Shown: piece after piece, positions 27,908 through 36,626 of the stretch
How positions within the stretch are numbered: the stretch's first letter is position 1
How the letters are laid out: every line of letters begins with the position of its first letter
NCBI RefSeq assembly: GCF_027460065.1
Contig: NZ_JAPYZZ010000002.1
Coordinates: 62,001-126,000 of the forward strand
Origin: Martinezella rhizogenes
GTDB taxonomy: Bacteria > Pseudomonadota > Alphaproteobacteria > Rhizobiales > Rhizobiaceae
Reading direction: 5' to 3'
DNA length: 64,000 nt
Position numbers and translations under genes: made by a program
The notes under the pieces: generated by a model
What the model saw: the letters and a program-made list of their open reading frames with translations, nothing else
Database searches by the model: none
Told to the model about the DNA's origin: nothing

Positions 27908-29545
27908 TTACTTGGAGATCGTGTAAACGTAGTTGGTGTCAAAGCTCGGTCCGAGCTTCAGACCCTTGAGCTTGGCGGAATAACCGGCAACTTCCGTCTG
28001 CTGGAAGATGATGACGAAGGGACCCTTCGCCAGAACTTCCTTCTGCAGGTTCTGATAGATGGCGGCACGCTTGGCGGTGTCCTTTTCCAGCAGCGCCGAC
28101 TGGGTTTCCTTGGTCAGATCAGGAACATCCCAGGCATTACGCCAGGCGAGCGTCTTGTTCTTGCCTTCATCGGAATTGTCGTAGTTGATGGTGAAGGTTT
28201 CGGCATTCGAGTTCGGATCGAAATAGTCCGAACCCCACTGACCAATGTAGATATCATGCGTGCGGGCGCGATATTTGGTCAGCGTCTGCTTGCCGTCGCC
28301 GGGAATGATTTCCAGCTTGATGCCGGCCTGCGCCAGCGTCTGCTGCACGCTTTCGGCAATGCCGGTCACCGGCTGCGTGTTGCGCACATCCATGGTCACG
28401 GTGAAACCGTCCTTCAGGCCGGCCTTGGCAAGAAGTTCCTTTGCCTTGGCCACATCGAGCTTGTAGGGGTTCTCGTCGAGCGCACCGAGCTGGCCCTTCG
28501 GCAGGAAGGTCTGGTGGATTTCGCCGATGCCCTTGATGATCGTCGCACCGATCGCGTCGTAATCGACCAGATATTTCAAAGCTTCAACGACTTCCGGCTT
28601 CTTCAGGTTCTCGTTCTTCTGGTTGAGGCTGAAGTAATAGACGGTGCCCTTGGGCGCAGAGGTGACGGCAAGGCCTTCCTTCTTGGAAACGGCTTCCATG
28701 TCGCCCGGCTCGAGGTTGCGGGCAACATCGATATCGCCGTTCTCAAGCGCCAGGCGCTGGCCGGAGCTTTCCTTCATGTGGCGATAGACGACGCGCTTCA
28801 GCTTCGGCTTTTCGCCATAATAATTTGGGTTGGCTTCGAGGATGACGGCCTCGTTGGCCTTCCAGCCGAGGATCTTGTAAGGGCCGGAACCGGCATAACC
28901 GGTTTTCAGGAATTCGTTGCCGAAATCCGTGTCGTATTTGTAATCAGCGCTCGGGGTGACGGACTTTGCCTTTTCGGTGATGAGCTTCTTGTCGACCACC
29001 GAAGCGACGGTTGCGGTGAGCACGTTCAGCACGAAGCTCGGCGCATAGGGCTTGTCGACCGTCAGCACGAAGGTGTTTGCATCCGCAGCCTTGGCTTTTT
29101 CATTGACGTTGTCGCCCTTGAGGCCGAACTGCGTCAGCAGGAATGCTGGCGACTTGTCGAGCTTGACGGCGCGCTCGAAGGAGAAGGCCACATCGTCAGC
29201 GGTGACCGGATTGCCGGAGGCGAATTTCAGGCCGGATTTCAGCTTGAAGGTGTAGGTGAGGCCGTCTTCGGAGGTCGTCCAGCTTTCGGCGAGATCGCCG
29301 ATGACTTTGGACGTGTCGTTGAGATCGATGGAGACGAGCTTGCTGTAGGTGTTGCCGGTGACTTCGGCTGCGGACAGTTCGAATGCCTCACCCGGATCGA
29401 GCGTGATGATGTCGTCGATGGCGAAACCTTCGACCAGCGTGTCGGCCGGCGTGGCGGCGAAAGCGTGCGGTGCAGACAACATCATCAGCGACAGGGCAGC
29501 GCTGGTGCTAAGGATACGCATGGATTTGTTGAGCGATTTGATCAT
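27908..29545 (-). CDS. Peptide ABC transporter substrate-binding protein (SBP family 5)
   Basis: A 545-residue periplasmic protein with signal peptide LSTSAALSLMMLSAPHAFA (cleavage near residue 30). Family-5 motifs include TWTTSEDGLTYTFKLKSGLK, GSGPYKILGWKANEAVILEA and TFLPKGQLGALDENPYKLD. GGGGAG lies before the ATG at 29545; the frame start at 29650 would overlap the dipeptidase gene end and lacks support. It lies 50 bp after the dipeptidase gene, so the likely ligand is a dipeptide or short peptide. Confidence 0.87.
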   Translation of the reverse strand: MIKSLNKSMRILSTSAALSLMMLSAPHAFAATPADTLVEGFAIDDIITLDPGEAFELSAAEVTGNTYSKLVSIDLNDTSKVIGDLAESWTTSEDGLTYTFKLKSGLKFASGNPVTADDVAFSFERAVKLDKSPAFLLTQFGLKGDNVNEKAKAADANTFVLTVDKPYAPSFVLNVLTATVASVVDKKLITEKAKSVTPSADYKYDTDFGNEFLKTGYAGSGPYKILGWKANEAVILEANPNYYGEKPKLKRVVYRHMKESSGQRLALENGDIDVARNLEPGDMEAVSKKEGLAVTSAPKGTVYYFSLNQKNENLKKPEVVEALKYLVDYDAIGATIIKGIGEIHQTFLPKGQLGALDENPYKLDVAKAKELLAKAGLKDGFTVTMDVRNTQPVTGIAESVQQTLAQAGIKLEIIPGDGKQTLTKYRARTHDIYIGQWGSDYFDPNSNAETFTINYDNSDEGKNKTLAWRNAWDVPDLTKETQSALLEKDTAKRAAIYQNLQKEVLAKGPFVIIFQQTEVAGYSAKLKGLKLGPSFDTNYVYTISK

Positions 29546-29595
29546 AGGATCTCCCCTTTTGTTATGAGATTGATTTGGTTCGCTTAAAACTGTTC

Positions 29596-30651
29596 TCAGG
29601 CCGCTTCGTGCCAGGCCTGAGACAAAACACGCAGCCAGTTTTCCCGGCATATTTTAGCAAGCTCTCCATCACCGTAGCCTGCCGATTTCAGTGCCGCAAC
29701 CAGATTGTGGTTGCCGCTGGCATCGGCCACGCCGACGGGTACGGTGGCACCGTCGAAATCCGATCCGAGCGCCACGCAGTCGATGCCCATGCGTTCCACC
29801 ATGTAGTCGATATGGCGCACCATATCGGAGAGCGGCGTATCGGCAATATCACGCCCGTCGGGCCTGAGCATGGTGACGGCATAGTTGAGGCCCACCAGCC
29901 CACCGCTCTCCCTGATGGCATCCATCTGCCGGTCGGTGAGATTGCGGGCGACGGGAGTGAGAGCATGCGCGTTGGAGTGGCTGGCGATCAGCGGCTGGTT
30001 GGTGGTCTTGGCCACATCCCAGAAGCCCTTTTCGGTGATATGCGCGAGATCGATGAGAATGCCGAGCCGGTTGCATTCCTTCACCAGCGCGAAACCGGCA
30101 TCGGTAAGACCGGGCGCGGTATCGGGCGACATGGGATAAGAGAAGGGAACGCCATGGCCGAAAACATTGTGCCGGCTCCAGACCGGGCCGAGCGAGCGCA
30201 GGCCGGCGGCATAAAACACCTCCAGCGCGTCAAGATCAGGCCCGATCGCCTCGCAGCCTTCCATGTGCAGCACGGCGGCGAAAATATCCTCGGCAAAGGC
30301 CTTGCGAATGTCGGCCGTGGAGCGGCAGAGCCGCCAGGCACCGGCGCGGTCGAGCCGCAACGCAATCGCCGCCTTCTCCATGGCGATATCGAGGGAAGGC
30401 AGGCGCTCCAGCGGCGAGGCGAGCGGCGTATCGTAATGGCCCTGTTCGTCCGGTTCCTGCAGGACCAGATCGCCTGACGGAATATAGATGGCGCAGATGC
30501 CACCGCCGAGACCGCCTGCCCGCGCGCGCGGACCATCGATATGACCTTCACGCGTGCCGTTCTTGAATTCGGCCACGGGATCGGCACCGGCCTTGCTGTT
30601 GCGCCACAAACGAAGCAGCACATCATTATGACCGTCAAACACTGCATGCAT
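29596..30651 (-). CDS. Membrane dipeptidase family (peptidase M19, renal dipeptidase-like)
   Basis: A 351-residue zinc dipeptidase of family M19 (PF01244). The N-terminal metal site HDGHND-type motif appears as FDGHNDVLLRLW. The bridging Glu lies in LHMEGCEAI, the later His ligands in IDLAHITEKGFWD and IASHSNAHALTPVARNLTD, and the Asp site in ALGSDFDGATVP. No signal peptide is visible, so it is probably cytoplasmic and splits the dipeptides (possibly with a D-residue) brought in by the downstream ABC system. The ATG at 30651 has only a weak ribosome-binding site. Confidence 0.88.
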   Translation of the reverse strand: MHAVFDGHNDVLLRLWRNSKAGADPVAEFKNGTREGHIDGPRARAGGLGGGICAIYIPSGDLVLQEPDEQGHYDTPLASPLERLPSLDIAMEKAAIALRLDRAGAWRLCRSTADIRKAFAEDIFAAVLHMEGCEAIGPDLDALEVFYAAGLRSLGPVWSRHNVFGHGVPFSYPMSPDTAPGLTDAGFALVKECNRLGILIDLAHITEKGFWDVAKTTNQPLIASHSNAHALTPVARNLTDRQMDAIRESGGLVGLNYAVTMLRPDGRDIADTPLSDMVRHIDYMVERMGIDCVALGSDFDGATVPVGVADASGNHNLVAALKSAGYGDGELAKICRENWLRVLSQAWHEAA

Positions 30652-30856
30652 GGGAAGAAATTCCAGTCATCGGCAAGAACAAAGGGGGCGGGCAGACGCC
30701 GGGATGACACCGCGCGAAAGCAAACCGGCACCTTGTTCGCCGACCGCTATTGTCTGTCGGAAGTGATCTTAGGATGATCTTCTGGAACTTCGCAAGGCAG
30801 AAATTAGGCACCGGTGAAATTATCACCACTTGCCTTTTGCCGGAACTTGCGCAACG

Positions 30857-31564
30857 TCAAGCGCGCCAGCCGTCTTGCGCTTTTGTCAGCAGTGGCGTGG
30901 CGAAAACACCCCTCACCCGCTCCGGCCATTCCGGCCCGAAAGCGGCGATTTTTTCCCGCCAGCGATCCGATTGCAGCATGGCAGCGCCGATCACCACCGG
31001 CTTGATGCTGGATGAGGCGAGAAGCGAAAGACCTGCAATAATGGAGCTACCGCTGGAGATGACATCATCCACCAGCGCCACCCGTTTGCCCTCGAGGAGC
31101 GGCAGCATGCGCGGATCGATGTAAAGCCGCTTTTCCTGCTTGGTGGTGATGGAAGACATTGGCACTGACAGTTCCTCCAGATACCAGAATTTCCGCGAGG
31201 TGCCGAGCGGCACGTAACGGGAATGGCCGAGATGGCGGGCAACGGTGGCGGCAAGCGTCAGGCCGAGTGTCGGCAGGCCGATCACGACGTCGGGGCTGAA
31301 GGGCGCGAGCTTGGCGGCAAGATCGGCCGCCAGCGCCTCCAGCACCTCGAATGAGGCCTGATTGACGATAAGCGATGCGAGCGCATGTTCACCATCCGCA
31401 AGCGGCCGGATGGGCAGGCAGATCTGTCTCTTGTCATCCAGTTCCGCCGGAAAGAAGCTGGTATGCAGACCTGTCGTTGCAAAGGTGCCGGGTGGATGAA
31501 TATCCTGCCAGAACTCGTGCGGCGCGGCGGGAGACTGGGCGGCGGGCGATGCGGATGACGGCAT
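30857..31564 (-). CDS. Phosphoribosyltransferase-fold protein
   Basis: A 235-residue protein with the type I PRTase PRPP-binding loop VALVDDVISSGSSIIAG (about residues 161-177) and an upstream core strand VVIGLPTLGLTLAATVARHL. This resembles adenine/xanthine/orotate PRTases, but the N-terminal 60 residues do not identify the base used. AGGAAAA precedes ATG 31564. It lies 205 bp upstream of the dipeptidase gene on the same strand and is divergent from an M20 amidohydrolase. It could serve purine salvage or act as a PurR-like sensor. Confidence 0.78.
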   Translation of the reverse strand: MPSSASPAAQSPAAPHEFWQDIHPPGTFATTGLHTSFFPAELDDKRQICLPIRPLADGEHALASLIVNQASFEVLEALAADLAAKLAPFSPDVVIGLPTLGLTLAATVARHLGHSRYVPLGTSRKFWYLEELSVPMSSITTKQEKRLYIDPRMLPLLEGKRVALVDDVISSGSSIIAGLSLLASSSIKPVVIGAAMLQSDRWREKIAAFGPEWPERVRGVFATPLLTKAQDGWRA

Positions 31565-31683
31565 CGGTTTTCCTTTCAGGATCGGGATCGCAAGGCGGAT
31601 GCGGTTTCAGCCGCGCCAATTCCGTTCGACATAGTGGGCATTTCAGCAACCGCAAACATGCGGCGGGTTCATTTCATTGGCTT

Positions 31684-31701
31684 TTTCCGCTAGAACGGAA
31701 A
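31684..31701. promoter_or_regulatory. Palindrome in the PRTase/M20 divergent promoter region
   Basis: TTTCCG-N6-CGGAAA, an 18-base inverted repeat in the roughly 200-bp region between the divergent PRTase and M20 amidohydrolase genes. It is positioned as an operator for one or both; the protein is unknown. Confidence 0.3.
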
Positions 31702-31771
31702 CAAAGCAACAGGCATTCGGGCAAACCCACCTATGACGCGGGTTTTCCCCATATTCAAGGACAAGCTTCCC

Positions 31772-32944
31772 ATGAGACTGCTGGACCGGATCGGCGAGGA
31801 CCTGCCATTCCTGACGGAGCTTCGTCATGATCTGCACGCCCATCCGGAACTGGGTTTCGAGGAGGAAAGAACCAGCGCCATCGTCGCCGATTTTCTCGAG
31901 CGCGCCGGGCTGAAGGTGCATCGTGGTCTCGGTGGTACAGGTGTGGTCGGCACGTTGCAGGTGGGTAACGGCACCCGCAGCATCGGCCTGCGCGCCGACA
32001 TGGACGCGCTGGCCATGCCTGAGGTGCCCGACCGGCCCTATAAATCGAAATTTCCCGGCAAGATGCATGCCTGCGGCCATGACGGCCATACCGCCATGCT
32101 GCTGGGTGCCGCGCGTTACCTTGCCAAGACCCGTGACTTTTCCGGCACCGTGCATTTCATCTTCCAGCCGGCCGAAGAAGGCCGGGGCGGCGCGAAAAAA
32201 ATGGTGGAGGACGGGCTGTTCGACCTGTTCCCCTGCGATGCGGTCTATGGCCTGCACAATATGCCGGGGCTTGGGCTTGACGAAATGGCGGTGGTGGAAG
32301 GCCCGCAGCTTGCCTCTTCCGACAGCTGGCGCGTTACGTTCAAAGGCATCGGCACCCATGGCGCCAAGCCGCATCTCGGCCGTGACCCCATAACCGCGGC
32401 GGGCACCTTCCTCGCCTCGCTGCAAAACATCGTCGGCCGCGTCATCGACCCGTTGCAGCCCGCCGTCGTCAGCGCCTGTTCGGTGCAGGCGGGCGACCCG
32501 AAGGCGCTCAACGTCATTCCCGATCTCGTCGAAATCGGCGGCACGGCGCGCGCCTATGCGGCAGATGTGCGCGATCAGCTTGAAGCGGAGATAGGCCGGC
32601 TGGCAAAGGGCACGGCGGCAATGTTCGGCATCGAGGCGCAGTACGAATTCATCCGTCGCATTCCCCCCGTCATTAACGAGGCGGATGCAACGAAACGAGC
32701 GCTACGCGCCGCCAAGACCGTCTTCGGCACCAAGGCCCGCACCGCCTTCCCGCCCTCGACCGCCGGCGACGACTTCGCCTTCTTCGCTGGCGAAGCTCCC
32801 GGCTGCTATGTCTGGCTCGGCAACGGCCCGGCGGTGGATGGCGCGCTGCACCACAACACCTCCTATGACTTCAACGATGCGGCCATCGTGCCCGGCGTCG
32901 CGTTCTGGGCGACATTGGTGGAGCAGGAACTGGCAACGGAGTAG
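31772..32944 (+). CDS. M20-family amidohydrolase (second copy)
   Basis: A 390-residue zinc amidohydrolase with motifs LHAHPELGFEE, GLRADMDALAM, KMHACGHDGHTAMLLGAARY, FQPAEEGRGGAKKM and STAGDDFAFF. It is a paralogue of the protein at 15566-16729, with the same motif order and different linkers. ATG at 31772 (AAGGA eleven bases upstream) is preferred over the upstream ATG at 31733, which lacks a ribosome-binding site. The likely reaction is hydrolysis of N-acyl amino acids or related amides; the substrate is unknown. Confidence 0.85.
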   Translation: MRLLDRIGEDLPFLTELRHDLHAHPELGFEEERTSAIVADFLERAGLKVHRGLGGTGVVGTLQVGNGTRSIGLRADMDALAMPEVPDRPYKSKFPGKMHACGHDGHTAMLLGAARYLAKTRDFSGTVHFIFQPAEEGRGGAKKMVEDGLFDLFPCDAVYGLHNMPGLGLDEMAVVEGPQLASSDSWRVTFKGIGTHGAKPHLGRDPITAAGTFLASLQNIVGRVIDPLQPAVVSACSVQAGDPKALNVIPDLVEIGGTARAYAADVRDQLEAEIGRLAKGTAAMFGIEAQYEFIRRIPPVINEADATKRALRAAKTVFGTKARTAFPPSTAGDDFAFFAGEAPGCYVWLGNGPAVDGALHHNTSYDFNDAAIVPGVAFWATLVEQELATE

Positions 32945-33160
32945 CCCCGTCTTGCTGCCTGCCGTTTTTCGAACGGCAACACCTCGGACGCTTGTGGCGA
33001 ATCATCGGGCGCGGTAAATTCCGCGCACAGGCTCGACCCAAGCCTCCTCCCTCCTTTCGGGGAAGCATTCGACATGCGGGGTAATATCATCATCGAACCG
33101 TCTGTTCGGGCATTCGCATAAGGAGGGATTGCGTTTCAGACCCGAAATAGAGGTCTTTTG

Positions 33161-33862
33161 ATGAAACTTTCTACTCCGATTTTTCAGTTGAAGCGGCGGG
33201 CCAAACTCATGGTCCGAAACAATGCCATTCCCCTGCACGAAGCGCTGGACTACATCGCGCGCGAGGAAGGATTTGCACAGTGGAGCCTGCTGTCCGCCCA
33301 CGTTGCGGCGGGTTCCTTGTCCGAAGACCTGTTCTCGCGCATCGTGGATGGCGACATGCTCCTGCTTGCCGGCCGCCCAGGTCAGGGCAAGACAGCGCTT
33401 GGGTTTGAACTTTTGCACGCAGCAGCCGAAGACGGACGGCAGTCTGTTTTGTTCACGCTCGAAATGACGGAGCAGCAGGCGCGTAAGCGTATCGAAAAAC
33501 ACGCGGCCGGGCAGAGAGAAACCGAAATCGTGACGTCGGACGAGATATGCGCGGATTACATCATCCGCCATTTGTCGCCTGCCAAACGCGGTACCTTCGC
33601 CGTGATCGATTATCTACAAATACTCGACCAGCAGCGGCACAAACCGGACCTGTCGCAACAGGTGACCGCTCTTGGGAACTTCGCACAGAAGACCGGCGTC
33701 ATTTTCGCATTCATCTCGCAGGTTGACCGCTCGTTTGATCCTGAAAACAAGCGGCTTCCCGATATGCGCGATATCCGCCTGCCCAACCTGCTGGATTTGG
33801 GTCTCTTCACCAAAGCCTGCTTTCTGCATAATGGCGAAGCGCAGCTTCACAATGTGAACTGA
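33161..33862 (+). CDS. Small DnaB-like RecA-fold ATPase
   Basis: A 233-residue protein that resembles the C-terminal ATPase domain of replicative helicase DnaB without its N-terminal primase-interaction domain. It shows Walker A GRPGQGKT (residues 71-78), catalytic Glu in TLEMTEQQARKRI, Walker B FAVIDYLQIL (146-155) and the SQ sensor in FAFISQVDRS, the DnaB order. Residues 10-48 (KRRAKLMVRN...LHEALDYIAREEGFAQWSLL) form a helical pre-domain also seen in other bacterial proteins as an 'ALxxIAREEGFxSW' motif (recalled). The DnaB-type arginine-finger region is shortened to LPDMRDIRLPN. ATG 33161 follows AGAGG. Function unknown. Confidence 0.65.
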   Translation: MKLSTPIFQLKRRAKLMVRNNAIPLHEALDYIAREEGFAQWSLLSAHVAAGSLSEDLFSRIVDGDMLLLAGRPGQGKTALGFELLHAAAEDGRQSVLFTLEMTEQQARKRIEKHAAGQRETEIVTSDEICADYIIRHLSPAKRGTFAVIDYLQILDQQRHKPDLSQQVTALGNFAQKTGVIFAFISQVDRSFDPENKRLPDMRDIRLPNLLDLGLFTKACFLHNGEAQLHNVN

Positions 33863-33868
33863 CAGGTC

Positions 33869-33902
33869 CCGGCTGCCGCGACGACGACATCGCGGCAGCC
33901 GG
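33869..33902. terminator. Strong bidirectional hairpin between convergent genes
   Basis: A perfect 13-bp stem (CCGGCTGCCGCGA / TCGCGGCAGCCGG) with an 8-base loop, placed in the 51 bp between the convergent DnaB-like and adenine deaminase genes. The flanking T-run is poor, so it is a probable rather than classical terminator. Confidence 0.6.
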
Positions 33903-33913
33903 TCCTGACGTTA

Positions 33914-35707
33914 TTATCGTAAAACCTCGATGACGGGGCTTTCCATCACCTTGCCCGTCAATACATCTGCAATGCCCATATCCGTCTGGTGCGGGCCGAT
34001 ATTGCAGGCGAGCGTGGCACCGAAACAGGCCTTGAAAACCAGATAGGGTGGCTGCCATTCCACCACCTTGCCGACGGCTTCGCGCAGATCCTCGAAAGCC
34101 CGCGCCACCTCTTTGAGCGGCGCATTCGAAACGAGGCCGGAGAGCGGCAGGGGCAGCAGCGCTGTAACCTTGCCCCCGGAGGCAACGGCCATCCCGCCGC
34201 CGGTGCCGATCACCGCATTGGCGGCGAGCGCCATGTCCTCTGCGTTGCCGCCGAAAACGGTGAGGTTGTGGCTGTCATGCGAGACGGTGGTGGCGAAGGC
34301 GCCGTTCCAGTTTCCCCAGCCAGTGAGGAAACCGGTTTTCGTGATGGGGTCGGCCTTGCCGTGGCGATGGGTGACGGAAATCATCGTTGCACCTTCAGGC
34401 GGAACGACGAAACCGTCCTTCACGTCGGCTTCCGTTTCGCCCCATTGGGTGAAGCGCGGGCGGTCGATGGTGGCGAGGCGTACCTTCGCGCCCTCGGATT
34501 TCACCCGGAAATCATCAGTCATGCGTGGCGGAAGCTTCATCGAGCCTTCAAGCGTGGTCGTGTCGCAGGCGGGAATGTCGACCAGCATGCGGCCACCTTC
34601 CGCAACGGCCCTGCCGCTTACGAGCACATGACGGGCGGTAAAACCGCTCAGATCCTCGAAAACGACGATATCGGCGCGGCGACCGGCGGCGATGAGGCCG
34701 AGATCGGGACGGCCAAGCCTTTGCGCGGCGTTCAGCGTAGCGGCGCGCAGCGCCCATTCGGGCTTCATGCCATAACGCACAAGGCGGCGCACCACATCAT
34801 CGAGCCCGCCGCCGTGCAACAGGTCGTCCGGGAAGACATCGTCGGTGCAGAGCGTCACCGTCTGCGGCAGGTGGCCGAGCTTATTCAGTGCCTCCACGAA
34901 TTCCGGCAGCAGGTGATCATGCGAGCCGCGCAGCTCGATCGTCAGCCCTGCCCTGAGCTTCGCCATCAGGTCTTCACCCGAGACAAGCTCGTGATCGGAA
35001 GAGACGCCCGCCGCCATGAAGGCATTGAGATCGGCGCCACCAAGTCCGCGCGCATGGCCGCAGACCAGCTTTTCCGCGGCGAGCCCGGCCTGCACGATGC
35101 CGCTCATGCGCGGATCGCGTTCGATGACGCCGCGCATGTTCATGATTTCCGCAATGCCACCGATTTCCGGCCAGGAGAGGAGATCGGCGAGAATGGCGGC
35201 GTCGAAATCCGCACCGCCACGCTCCAGCCCCGGTGCTGACGGAACGCAGGAAGGGGCAAGCAGAATGGCGCGCAGCGGCAGGTTTTCGATCGCCTTCGCC
35301 GCCCAGCGCACGCCTTCCACACCATGCACATTGCCGAATTCATGCGGGTCCCAGATGATGGTGGTGACACCGCGGGCAACCACCGCTGCCGCATAGGCGG
35401 CCGGCGTGATCATCGAGCTTTCGATGTGCATATGCGTGTCGATCAGCCCCGGCGAAACATAGGCCCCGCCCGCATCGATCACCTGCGCGGCATCCCTGCG
35501 GCTTGCCGGTTCGTGAACGCTGGCTATCAGCGCGCCGACAATGCCGATATCGGCAGGGCGAAGCTCGCCCGTCGCCACATCCACCAATGTTCCGCCGGTG
35601 ATGAGAACATCAAAACGCTGATCACCACGCGCGGCGGCAACCGCACGGGTGCGCAGGGTGTCATCGTTGAGATCGGCAGGTTCCGCCAGGCGGATTTGCG
35701 CGCTCAT
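33914..35707 (-). CDS. ade: Adenine deaminase
   Basis: Converts adenine to hypoxanthine plus ammonia. The 597-residue length and motif set match bacterial adenine deaminase (amidohydrolase superfamily). The metal site is VSPGLIDTHMHIESSMITP. Further motifs are WDPHEFGNVHG, GHARGLGGADLNAFMAAGVS, the Asp ligand in CTDDVFPDDLL and the C-terminal THRHGKADPITKTGF. The ATG overlaps the stop of the upstream nucleoside hydrolase by ATGA, so the two are translationally coupled. Adenine released from adenosine would pass directly to this enzyme. Confidence 0.93.
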   Translation of the reverse strand: MSAQIRLAEPADLNDDTLRTRAVAAARGDQRFDVLITGGTLVDVATGELRPADIGIVGALIASVHEPASRRDAAQVIDAGGAYVSPGLIDTHMHIESSMITPAAYAAAVVARGVTTIIWDPHEFGNVHGVEGVRWAAKAIENLPLRAILLAPSCVPSAPGLERGGADFDAAILADLLSWPEIGGIAEIMNMRGVIERDPRMSGIVQAGLAAEKLVCGHARGLGGADLNAFMAAGVSSDHELVSGEDLMAKLRAGLTIELRGSHDHLLPEFVEALNKLGHLPQTVTLCTDDVFPDDLLHGGGLDDVVRRLVRYGMKPEWALRAATLNAAQRLGRPDLGLIAAGRRADIVVFEDLSGFTARHVLVSGRAVAEGGRMLVDIPACDTTTLEGSMKLPPRMTDDFRVKSEGAKVRLATIDRPRFTQWGETEADVKDGFVVPPEGATMISVTHRHGKADPITKTGFLTGWGNWNGAFATTVSHDSHNLTVFGGNAEDMALAANAVIGTGGGMAVASGGKVTALLPLPLSGLVSNAPLKEVARAFEDLREAVGKVVEWQPPYLVFKACFGATLACNIGPHQTDMGIADVLTGKVMESPVIEVLR

Positions 35708-36624
35708 CGGGCGGCCTCCCGGCGCAGTGCCTCCAGTATGGCCACCTTCGCGGCTCCAGCGTCAACGGTCACGGCAAACTGGGCGTTAAAGTCTGTCACC
35801 TTCTCCGCGCGTGTCTCGACCACGGTTCTTCCCCGCGTCAGCGAGGCATGAAGTTCGACATCGATGCGCGCCTGCTGCCAGCCGAGATGATCGGAGGTGA
35901 AGCCGACTGCGGCGACGGGATCGTAAAGCGCCATGGCAGCCCTGCCGCGGCTGGTGGCAATGCCGATGAAGCCCTCCAGCAGATCGGCAATCAGTCCCGC
36001 ATTCCTGCCGCCAGCGGTGCGGATCGGCAGCACATCGGCGGGCGAGGCCGTTACCTTGCGGCAGGCATCGAGATCGACCATGCGCAGCGGCAGGCCGTGA
36101 GCGAGCGCGATAGCCAGTGCCTCGGGATCGGCGAAGGCGTTGAATTCGGCCGATGCCGTGTGGTTGCCGCTGGTAAGCCCGCCCCCCATCCAGATCAGGT
36201 CGGAAATTTTGGCGGCAAGATCGGGCCGAGCGAGACAAAGTGCGGCGATATTGGTGAGCGGGCCGAGCGCGAGAATGCGTTTTTTGCCTTCACCCTCCAG
36301 CCAGTTGCAGAGTGCGGCAAAGGCATCGCTTTTTGGCAGAGCCGGCGCATCCGGCAGGCTTTGGCCGGCGGTCGGAATGCCGCTTTCACCGAGGATGGAC
36401 TGCGCGGTTTCGAGCGCGCCAAGCACCGGCATGGCGCGGCCCTGGTGGATCGGCATCGACCAGCCGAAGCTTGCTGCGGCGCCTGCGGCATTGCGGCAGA
36501 CCGCATCCAGCGTCGCATTGCCGAACACCAAAGAGATGCCGTCAATAGCAAGGCCTGCCGATTGCACCACCATGATGGCGGCGATATCGTCAAAGCCCAT
36601 ATCGGTATCGATCCACACGCCCAT
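35704..36624 (-). CDS. Ribonucleoside hydrolase (inosine-uridine nucleoside hydrolase family)
   Basis: A 306-residue nucleoside hydrolase that splits a nucleoside into base and ribose. The N-terminal calcium-binding motif is WIDTDMGFDDIAA. The active-site region ILALGPLTNIAALCLARPDL is followed by WMGGGLTSGNHTASAEFNAF, with a family Asn/Glu, and by DPEALAIALAHGLPLRMVDL. Specificity (purine or mixed) is not readable. It starts 2 bp after the ABC ATPase gene and ends overlapping ade, which points to adenosine or another adenine nucleoside as substrate. Confidence 0.9.
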   Translation of the reverse strand: MGVWIDTDMGFDDIAAIMVVQSAGLAIDGISLVFGNATLDAVCRNAAGAAASFGWSMPIHQGRAMPVLGALETAQSILGESGIPTAGQSLPDAPALPKSDAFAALCNWLEGEGKKRILALGPLTNIAALCLARPDLAAKISDLIWMGGGLTSGNHTASAEFNAFADPEALAIALAHGLPLRMVDLDACRKVTASPADVLPIRTAGGRNAGLIADLLEGFIGIATSRGRAAMALYDPVAAVGFTSDHLGWQQARIDVELHASLTRGRTVVETRAEKVTDFNAQFAVTVDAGAAKVAILEALRREAAR

Positions 36625-36626
36625 GA

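Noticed and set aside
27692-29587. 631-codon plus-strand frame opposite the second peptide-binding protein
   Set aside because: Antisense shadow of a gene with a signal peptide and family-5 motifs.
33073-33117. 14-codon ORF upstream of the DnaB-like gene
   Set aside because: No ribosome-binding site and no feature beyond chance.
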